Source of the DNA: Ctenosaura bakeri
Lineage: Eukaryota > Chordata > Lepidosauria > Squamata > Iguanidae
Assembly: GCA_948474755.1 (NCBI GenBank)
Contig: CAOLHI010000745.1
Location: 496,001-560,000 of the forward strand
Direction: 5' to 3'
Length of the DNA stretch: 64,000 bases
Below, in pieces: positions 34,901 to 46,900 of the stretch. The notes below the pieces were generated by a model. That model did not search any database and had not been told where the DNA came from. It was given only the letters and a program-made list of their open reading frames with translations. The position numbers were made by a program, and so were the translations under genes. Each line of letters opens with the position of its first letter. The first letter of the stretch is position 1.

Positions 34901-37900
34901 TTCCAGATGAGGCTTTTGTTGTGCAGTTGCCCTGCCTCAAATATAATATTGTATAAATATTTGTATGGGGTATATGACATCCTCTACTAATAACTCATGT
35001 TGTCCCATTGCTGTTTTTTTTCCCCTTACCATGACAAATCCATTGCAGTACAAAGCCTTTTAATTAATAAGCACTTGCAATCTCTCCTCTGCAGGTATTT
35101 GGAAAACTAGAGATGCATTTAATATTGTTGCATCTGCTAATATCCTTCCCTGTGAATTTGACATGCTTCAACACTGTTGAGTTTTAACCACAGAAACAAA
35201 CCTGTATGTGCAAACCTTCCATACTTAGTCAACCTTCTTATCTGTTCGTGAGAATGTAAATGTTACATTTTGCTTTTGTGCACTCCATTTATTCTGTGTT
35301 TTTTATTTTTTGCTCAGTGCTTTAAAACGATCGGATCTAAGTTGTCTATAAATATTTCTAAGCAAACAATAGTTCTTGGAGACCTCTGCCTGGAAGCACT
35401 GTCATTGGTGGTAGAACTGAAAAAAATTCTTTTTCTCTTACACTGCATCCTGAACATTTCGTGTGAAAGAAGAGTCTAACTGATATTAGTAGGATTTACT
35501 TCTGAGCATGTATGTTTAAGGTCATTACCTTGCTATATGTGCCTACCTGGGAATAAGCCCAGTTGAACTCCATGAGCCTTCCTTCAGACTAGATATGCAT
35601 AAGATTGCATGTCAGTGTTTTAAAACTGGCAAAGCAGAGATGGAACTTGCAGCTTTGTGCCACTTGCATGGGCACTTAGTCATTCCCACCCTAAATCTTA
35701 GAGGCTTATCTTTTTACCCTGTAATATAAGCAAAATTTTAAATATTTTTTAAAATTATGTTTTGTTTGAAATATACATTTATATTCCAAAATATAGTGTC
35801 TACTATCTCTATAGTTCTGTATATAAATATATTATACAGAGAAAAAGAAGAAGAAAAATATATGTATAGAGTTACAAAAATAAAATATGAGATCATCCAT
35901 TCAAAATAATGAGAAAATATGAGTAATATGTCTCCTTAATTATCTTAGGTAACTAATTCCTTGTCTGACAAAACTCACACAATGTATTAAAGTTATAAAC
36001 ACCTCCAAATTCTATTAAATTATTCATACTAAATTCTTTTTAGTGTGAATAAGAAGAAAAGAAGAAAAAGGAAAAAAAAGAGAAATTACTGCATGTATAT
36101 ATCTATTACTATCAGTTTCCCACAATATAAGCAAAGTTAATAAGTGATGTACATTCATACTTTTGATTACATTTTTGTAGTCAATAAGAAAAAAAATGGG
36201 TTTAAGTTTTTAGTCAGAATGTATTTACATGTCAGTATCCCTTCCTGTACATTCTAAGCAGTTAAGTTTCCTTTTAACCCTTTGGGTATTGGCACAGTAC
36301 AGAGGCCATGTATAGAGGGAGGGGTCTGGATGGGACTTAACATAGACTTGGTTTGCTACTAGCACTTGGTCTGTACATCAAGATGCATGTGAGAAAGCAT
36401 AATGAATCCCTTTGGAGAACAGAATCTGTGCGTGGACCTGTCAGATGCACATGTAGATCACTGTCTGAATTCTCAAGTAACTTGATCAGACTAAGGGGAA
36501 GGAGACTGGGTAAATGTGTGGGAGTCGTGTGCAGGTGTCCTACTGTTGATACTAGACTGTTGCCGTAATATTTATGCTGTTGAAAACATCATGGCCCTGA
36601 TCAGGTTACAGCTAATCCTAACACAGAATCATTAGAAGCCATAACCTGAGTTTGTTATGAATAACTTCAGCCCCACTGAAACTGTAGCTGGACTGGGGTC
36701 TGGTTACTGCTGAATGCAGGTGCTGCACTTCTATGTACTATGTTCTATGTTCTATGTATCTGAGAGTAAGTCCCACTGAGTTGTGGAACTTATTTCTTAG
36801 TTAGTGTGCACAGTGCATAGATATTTTTAAAGTACATTTGAAAGCATTTTAAGAATTAAATCTGTGAATTGTTTGTGCTATAAATAAACCACAACATAGT
36901 TTAAACCTAAACTATCTTATGGTTTCTTCTTAGCACAGAAAGTTCACAGAACTAATTCTTAAGATGTTTCAAATACATCAAACAATCATGCAACCAGAGA
37001 ATGTTCTACTGCAACACTTTGATAGAAAAATTGCTGCTGTCTTGTATTTACATAGGAAGAAATGCTTCTTTACAAATCAGTATTTAGTAGGATAAAAGCC
37101 CAAATACAAACCTGACATCTGTCATTCTAGTAGAGTCAAACAAACACAAATCCAGTAAAGCATTCATTCCATTAGTTGTTGCTGCTGGGTCAGTTTTTCC
37201 TACTAATCAGCTTCCAAAAAAGAATAAACAGCTTCCAGAGATATATCAGCCAAAGCAAGTAAGTACACCCACAAGAAGATCAAAAGCTAAATCTTGGTGA
37301 AACTATGAACCACTTCCATGTATCATTGTTCTTGGCATTGAATAAGTTGTCAATAGCCAAACAAAGGAAATAATCAAATCTCAAGGAAATTCTTTGACCC
37401 ACTATCTTTAACATTTCACTAAGACAGACTGTTGAGAAGAAGGATGAATTAGACATGGTACTAAATATGTTCATAACTACTTCTGTTTTTTTCTCGTCCA
37501 AATATGTGCTAAACATGGGAGAGGGAGGACTTTCATTAGGACTTAAGTGGCTGAGTTGGGCATTTCAAAGCTTGCATCCCCAGCCGTGATTCTAATGAAC
37601 GCACCCCGCTTCAGTGGCATTTAGTCTTAGAAAATACTTTTTCTCTAAAGTTTAGTGTTTTCTCCAAGCTAATTGCAGCTGGGGTAGGAATTTTTCTCAG
37701 GATTCTTGTTGGCTTGTGGTGAAGGGATATTATGTTCCCAATATCAGATTTTGAAAACACCCAAATATATTTGCCAGTAGCATATTTAACATCATGTCTA
37801 CTTTGATTCTAAGCTCAAAGGAAGAACAGGCTGGCTCCTATATATCTCAGAAGTCCTTTTATTTTATGAGATCTTTTTTGTATTTTTTCTCCCCAGATTA

Positions 37901-40900
37901 GATTTAATATGCCAGACCCAGAGCTCAGGACCGCTAAATTCAGGCCCTGAGAGAGTTCCTATACCTTAAAGTTTAAACTAAAGTTTAAGGCTTAAGGAAC
38001 TGTCTTTCATTTCCAGTCATATTGCTGTGGTAGTGTCATAAGCTGTACTTTATGGTTTATATTTCCCCTCATGTATATTTTATTTGGTTGATATATGATA
38101 TATGTTTTCCAGTGGCATTATCAAAATGTCCAGCATACGCAAAAGGTAACTAACAAATCGCAATCTCAGTGGTTGTGTCCTCTCTGTGTCCTCAAATGGC
38201 ACACTGTAGTGTCACTGTGTCATGAGACATGGAGGAGGCCCATTCATTATATCAGAAGATAGTATTTCTTTCACCTATGCAATATTTGTAGTAATGCCCC
38301 AACACAATATGTGATACTACAGACAAAAATGGTATAGCTTCAGGAACAGTAGTGCTGTCAAGAATGAGAGTATGTTATGACTGTCATAGAGGAATTTTTA
38401 TGGAAATCCCATGCTGTTTTGGAAGGTAGTGTTTTCCATTTGTTTGTTTGCGTTTTTCTCCCTAAATACGTATTTGGTGGTACAAAGGATCAGGACCATA
38501 ATTTTGTGGTAATCCAGGACCCAACCCTGTTCCTGGATGTCCCATTTATTGTTATGGTTAGAGTGATTTCCCTGTATTGGCACTGTCTTTCTGCAGTGGG
38601 GAGATTGGATACTCATGTGTGGCAAAAGGGTATGCTGATGGCAGCACTGCTGCTGGAAGGGTATCCCATGCCAGATGGGCTTTTGCTGAGGAGCCAGACT
38701 AAATGTGCCAAATACTAAGCAACAGCACTGTACTGGGATATGATGCTGGTGGAGGATCTCTCAGAAACAACAGCAGTGGTACCACAGCTAACAGTTGTTA
38801 GTGCTGCACAGAAGGAGGCATGGTAATTTCCTTTTGAATGTTTTTTTACCAGAAAAGCCTGTGTTGAGACAGTCCAGAAAGAAACAAGAGATAGTGCCAG
38901 AAGCTGAGACTCCCAAATTGGAGGGCAGTCAACAAACCACTGGGGTGTACCAGAGAACAACTACAAAAAGCACTGTTCAGCTGTTGATGTGCTCAGAGGT
39001 GAAAGGAAACTCTGAAGCTGCACAACACATATTTTAAGCACACGGAATGTGAGAAGCATGACTCATGGGAAGCTAGACATAGTGAAACATGGAAAATATA
39101 GGTATTGCAGTACTTGGAGTGAGTGAGCTAAAATGGACAGGACTGTGACATTTTGAATCAGATCGTTTCACAGTTCTACTCAGGTAATGAAAATCTGAGA
39201 AGAAATGGGGTGGCATTAATAGTGAGGAGAGATGTAGCAAAAGCAGTCAAAGGATATAATCCAAAGTCTGACTGAATGATATTAATGAAACATCAGAGGA
39301 AAAACCTAGCAATATAACTATAATCCAAGTTTATGCTCCAATTACACAGGCATAAAAAGAAGAAATTGAAAGATTCTTTGCTAAAGTCCAGGAGGAAATT
39401 GACCACATACTGGGCTACTTGTTAATTATAGGCAATTGGAATGCAAGAGCAGAAAACAGATGAATCAAATTTAGCAGGAAAATTTGGCCTAGGATCAAGA
39501 AGTAAAGCAGGAGAGAGACTGATTGAATTTTGTGAGGCCAACTGTTTGTTTATTGGAAACACATTCTTCAAGCAACCAAAGAGACTACTGTATACATGGA
39601 CATCACCTGATGGTTAATATAGAAATCAAATAGGTTAAATAATCAGAAGCAGAAGATGGGAACGCTCTATTCTCTCTGCTAAAACAAGACCAGGAACAGA
39701 TTGTAACACAAACCATGAACTGCTAATATCAAAAATTAGAATAAAGCTAAAGAAGAACACTAAGCTCACCACCATGCCAAAATACAACCTGATGAACTTC
39801 TTTGTAGAATTTAGAGATAATGCAAAAAATATAAGCCTAACTAAACAAGAGCCAGAAGAACTCGGGGCTGAAACCAGGGACATCATCAGGGAGGAATGCA
39901 AAAAGGCACTATGAGAAGTCTCAATGGATGATGGACAAAACTCTTCAAGCAGTTAAGGACAGATGAGAAGCAAAAGTAAAAGGTGACAGAAATAGTGTCA
40001 GAACCCTGAATTCAGCTGTGTGCAAGAGCAAGGAAAACTACTGTAACAATCAATACAAAGAAATAGAAGATGACAACAAGAAAGGAAGAACAAGAGACAT
40101 CTATAGGATCCAAGAAATCAAAGGGAAATTTAAACCAAGAGTGGGGATGCTCTGCTACCAGCAGAGGAACACATTACATAACCAAGTACAAATAAAAAGA
40201 AGATGGAAACAATACACTGAAGAACTATATGAAAGAGATGAAAGGATGACTCATTTGATCAAGGAATGAAGTGAAAGCTTTGCTCAGAGCACTTGGGAGA
40301 AACAGATGGCATACCAGTAGAGCTACTTTAAATGACAGAGACAGAATCTACTCTAGTACTAACCAAAACTCTGTCAATAAATATGGGGGGGGAACCACAG
40401 ATTATATACACTCAATATACATTCCAAGCCCCAAGAAAAGAGACACCAGGGATTGCGGTAATCACAGGACATTGCATTAATCTCCCATACAAGCAAAGTA
40501 ATGCTCAACATTTAACAACAAGATCTTTTGCCATATATGGAATAAGACATGCCAGATGTTCAAGTTAGGTTCCAGAAAGGAAAGAACACTAGGGATCATA
40601 TTGCAAACATGTGTTGGATAATGGAGCATACAATTTCAGAAGAAAATCAGCTGGTGCTTTGTAGATTATACCAAAGCCTTTGATTGTGTAGGTCATGACA
40701 AACTATGGATCACTCTTAAAAGAAATACAGAAGGACAATATTTGATTGTCTTGAAGCATATAACCTGTACGCAGAACAAGAGACTACCATAAGAACAGAA
40801 AACAGAGAAATGGCAAAGGAGTCAGATAGGGTTGCATTTTACCATACTATCTGTTTAATTTAATATAATATATTATATTGATTTAATATAATATGTAAAG

Positions 40901-43900
40901 CAGGATTAGATTTAGAGGAAGGAGGCATGACAATTGGAGGAAAGAACATCAACAATTTGAGATATGCAGATGACACCATACAGCTAACAGAAAATAGCAA
41001 AGTCTTGGAACAATGACAGAAGAAAGTCAAGAAAGAAAGTGCAAAGGCAGGTTTACAGTTGATCATTAAGAAAACAAAAATAATGACCAAAGATAATTTA
41101 CATAACTTAAATGATAAAGACATTGAAAGAGTTCAAGATTTTCCATATCTTGGCTCAGTCATTCCATACCTTGGCTCACTCAATCAGAACAGAGACTGCA
41201 ACAAAGAAATCGAAAGAATACTAGGACTTGGAAGGGCAGCTATGAAGGAACTAGACAATATCCTGAAGGATAGCAATACGTCTTTGAATACTAAATTTAG
41301 GATTGTCCATGCCATCATGTTTCCAATTTCTGTGTATGGTTGTAGAAGCTGGGCAGTGAACCAAGATGATAGGAAGAAAAGGGGTGCTGGAGAAGAGTAT
41401 TACAGATACAATGGACTGCTAAAAAGACAAATGAGTCCTAAAGCAGTTGCATGAATTCTCCCTAAAAGCTTAAATGATTAAACTGGGACTGTCATAGTCA
41501 TCATGAGAAGGCATTACTCATTGGAAAAGACTATAATGGTTGGTAAAGTAGAAGGCAATAGGAAAAGAGGAAGATCACATTGCAGATGGATAGACTGAAT
41601 CAAGGAAGCCACAGCCCCTGAGTCTGCAAGACCCGAGCAGGGCTGTTGATTTTAGGATTGCCTTGCAGTCTGTCATTCATAGGTTCAACATAAATCAAAG
41701 GCAACTTGATGGCAGTTAATAACAACAAGAGTGATTTTGCATTTGTTGGCTAGTGCATTGATTTCAGTACTGTCTGGAGAAGCTTCTGTCCCACATGTTT
41801 TGTTCACGTCTAGATTAGGCTGCAACAGCAGGCTGTACATCCTATTGCCTCTGAATAGTGTTCAGAAACTGCATCTGAAAATGCAACTGCTAAGATAAAA
41901 TAATGGCCTCTTTATTTGGGACGCATTATGTGTATGTGCCTTCAAGTCACCTGTCAACTTAGAGTGATCCCATGATTTTCATAGGGTTTTTTTAAGCAAG
42001 GGGTACTCAGAGGTGGTTTGCCAGTTCCTTCATCTGAAATATAGCCTTAAGCACCTGGTATTCATTGGCAGTTCCCTTTCCCAGTACTAACCAGGGCTGA
42101 CCTTGCTTGGCTTACAAAATCAGATGGGTTCTGGTATCTTTAGAGTATTTAGGCCCTTGGGACATACTACTTTTATATTTTTCCATCTACATTGACTTTC
42201 TGCTTCTGACCCTAGTTCAAAGTGATGGTTATGTTACTAAAGAGTCCAGAGATCACATGCTTCCATATGATTTGCTTACCAGTTGAGATTTCCAGATCGT
42301 GCTTGGCTACTTTTCTATCTGAAGTATTACTATGGAGTACAGGGAATTAAGGCCCTTTCCACATGAATACAGTGTCCCGACATTGGGATGCGAGAGGAGT
42401 GGGACTGTGATGATGCTTCCTCATGACATCGTCATGGTCCCATCCTTCTTGTGTCTCCATCTGGCATGATCATGAGCTATATCATTGATGGAGAAACTCC
42501 ATCAATGACCCCCGATAGTGTGAACCATCTGTTGTAGCCGGCCATGCCGTGAGGCCGGAAGAGCAATCTGCGTGCTTCTTCCCTTACTACAGCATGGGAA
42601 GAAGGCTGGCTGCAGTCCAGCAGGACAGAGTGTGTCCCTCACACTTCCTTCTGCAGGCAGCCAGACACATGCAAAGAGGAGCATTGGGAACACACTTCCA
42701 TCCTGGCAGAGGCGCTGCTGGGATTGTGACGGGATGATATGCGAGAGTGTTGTCATACAGAAAAGGCCTCAATCTGCTTTGCATACACTCTGTAATTCTA
42801 TTGCCTCTGTGTATATCTAGTTCTTTCCCTATTTGTTGTTACATCTGGTGAAATACATTTTTTCTGTAAATAAATGAATATGTTTCTATAAATAAATTAA
42901 TACTTTTCATGATAAATGAGAATATATTTGATGTTCCCAATTCTGATGGACAGAATTGACTTTATATGACTTTATATCATAGTTTTGTTGGTATGTTGTT
43001 TTCCTGTACTGACTCTATTTTAATGTGCTGCGCATATACTGTATGAGGAGCCCTGGGGTCAAAAACTATCATTACTCTTAGTAAATGGACTCCACTGAGT
43101 TGCTAAAAGGATTGTAGCCCAAACATGGTCATTGAGGGTCAAACTGCACATTGAAGGAGAGCTTGGAAATGTTACTTTTAAAATAGCTCCCAGAATATTT
43201 CATCTGGTACGGTGGATTTTGAGTCCAAAAAACTAGTATTCCAAGCTCTGTGTTAAACAGATATGTGCAGCCTAATATCACATTGTCTTTAAAAATGTAA
43301 ATAAAAGAGGAATCATTTAAACCTCCCCTACTGAAATGTGTAAACTGTGCTCTTATTTTGAGTCATTCTTACTTATTTGAGAGCACATTTCTCAAACACA
43401 AGGCCCACGGGCCAAATCTGGCCCGCGAGGCCATTTCATGTGGTCCTTACACCTCTCCTACAGCTGCAGCACTCCCCCTCCAGCAAGCCTGATCCCCACA
43501 TCGTGGGCCCCTGGCTGCCAGTATTCTGAAAAGGTGTCCAGCAGACAGTGCTCATGATCTACTTCTACTTCTGACTGCTCCTCTGTCCAAGTCTCGCTGG
43601 CAGAGTGTTGCCATAGGTTACCATGGCAACATTCCACGCAGCTCACAAGAGTTGGACAGAGGAGCAGTAAGAAATAGAAGTAGATCACGAGTGCTGGCTG
43701 CTGGGCCCCTCTTCAGAATACTGGCAGCCAGGGGTCTGCAATGTGTGGATTGGGTTTACCGGATACAGAGAGAGGCAAGGGGTCAGAAAGAGGCACAGAG
43801 GAGGGGCAGGGGGGCAGAAAGAGGCACAGAGAGGGTCTGGGGAGCAGGAAATGGCACAGAGGGGGTCTCAACTGAGACCAAAAAGTTAAGCAAAGTTTAT

Positions 43901-46900
43901 GTAATAAAAAGTGCTTGGTAATATTTGTCTGATGATTAAAAAAAACTTTCTGATTTCAAAACTCATTTTTCAATAAATTGTACAATAGTTGTACACTTGA
44001 ATATCTGCTTGCCATTATTTTTCCTAGACTTCTAGTTTCAGAGATAGTTATTACTAAAACCAGTAATAATTGAACGCAGAGGCAATTGTTTAATATGACA
44101 GAAGAGTAGATACATTTATATAGTCTTACAGATACAACTGGCCCTTTGAGGGCAACCATAATGCTGAGGCAGCCCAAGATGAAATTGAGTTTGATACTCC
44201 TGTTCTAGAGTGAAAAGGAGATTAGTTGCTAATCTCATCTGGAATAGGTCCGTTGAATCAAGTACTAAATGGTAAATTTACGGTTATGTAAACTTTCTGA
44301 TTTAGTGGGTCTGTTCCAGGTGGGACTAGCAATTGGATTTATTCCCAGGTGGCACACTGTGTGTTTAATGTACCGTGAGAAACAGGAAATATTAGAATGT
44401 TTGTGTAAACCTCAAGATTTGCCTTTGCAAGAGGTGGGCAAGAAATAAAAAGTTGTTGTTGTTAAGAGATAAAAAGTTGTTATTTGTTTTTTAAAAAAAG
44501 GTTTGTAGAAAGTACCCCCCCTCAAAATAATAATAATAAAAAAACCCTAAAAATTGGGGAAAGCAAAAAAAAAGAAAAGAAAGCCCACACAAGCCAAATG
44601 AGGACTGAACATGTTCCATAGCCAAAGAATGCTGAGTGTCCACTGGATGTGGGAACAGGATGGAGTGTTGTGCTGTTGGAGTGTTGTTCTGATAGAAGGG
44701 TTAGTGTCTGCAGCAGGGATGTTCACATTGCAACAATTCAAAGCACACCTCACTTGTATAATATAACTTTAATGCTACAAACCTGAGCACTTTTAGGACT
44801 GATTTGCAAATTTTTGAGTGCATACGATAAAAGAAGTACTTGTTTTTTAATTTACACAATGTTCAGTCAGTCATACTTCAATAAGAATAGATTAGAGTGC
44901 AGATTCTAAAGAAATGGGCAAGAGAAGGGTAGTCAAAAAAAGAGTATGATACATGTGTTTTTGTACTGCAGCCTGTGATTTGATTTGCATAGTTCTAGTC
45001 TCTTAAATATTCAGTATTATCCCATTTCATCCTACTTAATGCTATATTAGTTGGGAGTGTGTGTCATTGTTTAGGCAATGTCTCTAATGGCATAAAATAA
45101 CAAGAAATATGTTTATAGAACCTAGCAGCATTTTCTGTAGCCAGTCAACCTGACCATTAAGATAACTCCATATCTAGGCTTCAGACATCTTTCTTCTCCT
45201 TCTTAACAAAGCAAGCCACATTTATCCTCCCTAGATGTAATCACACCCTCATCTTGCTCCCAAAGTCTTAATTTTGAACAGGGTGGCAGCATTTTACCAA
45301 TTGTTATCTCATAACTTTGGTGATCTAAGCCAGCCAGCAATGTTAACAGTACCAGGAACAATTAGTGTACAGCTTGAAGTAGTTTTGCTCAGTAGCAGGA
45401 ATGTGCAAAGTATGGCCCTTCCAAGGTACTGCAGCTTCCAGCATTCCCCATGACTGGCTGTGCTGCTTAGGGTTCATGCAAGTTGCAATCTAATGGCAGC
45501 ATTTGAAAGGCCATACTTTGCTACCTTGTTATATTTAAAAAGAACCAATTAAGAGAGCAGTTCATTTTCTTTTTATTGTTGATTACTGATTTTTGAACAG
45601 ATTATACATTTTAAAAAATACAAATCTGAAAATATTATTTTCTATTTGCTTATGTAAGCTGACCCCAAGCTACAGTGTAGATCCCACTGCACTAGTAGAA
45701 AATAACGTTGATCAGGAAAATGTATGAAAAATTAAATATAGGACTAGAAAGATCCCAGTAGCTGCGCTGTCCAATCTGTTGCTCTCATTCAGCTTCTAGA
45801 AATTTGATATCATTTTGAAAAATGTGCAACAGTTTTACAACCCTGGATACATGCTACCTCCTCATTAGCTAAGCCTGCATCAGTATGACTGGCTCGGGAA
45901 ATTGTTGATCCTCTCTCAATAAGACTGCGTTCTTCTCCACCTCTCCTGAGGCTACTGGCTGTTCTGGCCTGGTGTGTCTGTAAACATTTGTTAATCTTAC
46001 AGGTAAGATAGGTTTGCCTAGATTTGCAGGAGGATCTCCAGGTTTTATCTCTTCTACCCAGCTCTGCTGACTCAGTATTTTTGGGGGAAGATCTATGGGT
46101 CAGAGCACAACATTTTCCCGAAGAATGTCTTTTGTTTGATTTCAGGCCCCTTCAGTTAAAACAGTCAGACAGTACATGATAGGAGAGGCCAACACTGGAA
46201 ATCCTGCAGAGCACTGGTCGGTCAGAACAAACAGTACTAGGCTAGATGGAAGAACAATTTCATTTTAAGGTATCTTTAAACTTCCTGTATTCTTAAGATG
46301 ATTCCTCATATCACAGTGTTTTCATCAATGCAGGTTGATTGAAAATCTCAGAGGGCATTGCCAGTGGCAGAAAAACAAACACTTCAGCACTTAGAGGTAG
46401 ACCATAGACACGTATAACATTTTAATTAACGTCTTTTTATTTTTTCAGAAATAAATGACAGTGACAGCAAGCCAGGCAGCAGCCAACAAAATCTGAATGG
46501 CACCAGAAGATGGGCTACATCCCTAGAAAATTTATTGGAAGACCGAGAAGGAGTCAAGAGATTTAGGGTTGCTGATTTATTTATTTGTTTATTTATTGGC
46601 CACATAAGCTTAAATAATATTTCAAACAATATTTTGCAAATACAGTATTGAATGTAGTTTGTTTCCTTCATTAAGGGAATCAACATTGCACAGAAAATTT
46701 ATTCTGAGTTTGGCCTGAGTAAATTCAGTGGAGCTTTCTTACAATAAAAGGCTTAGGGAGCTGGGTACTTTTAGTCTGGAGAAGAGAAGGTTAAAAGGCA
46801 ACATAATAGCTGTGTTTAAATATTTGAAGGGATGTCATATGGAGGATGGAGCAAGCCTGTTTTCGCTGCTCTGGAGAATAGGACATGGAGCAATGGCTTC

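Larger units (their letters stand above)
31501..46448 (+). other. RGS10: RGS10 intron 1 (14.9 kb)
   Basis: Long first intron with insertions listed separately. 32301-34720 shows nothing recognised. 34729-34810, 35484-35616 and 36755-36830 are fragments of the palindromic 'agtaagtcccatt' MITE family. 35700-36200 is very AT-rich, possibly an L1 3' end. 36831-38560 and 44215-45395 show nothing recognised. 45400-45530 is a 'ctgcaactcccag' MITE. 46000-46448 is unique-looking and ends in TTTTTCAG. Confidence 0.8.
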
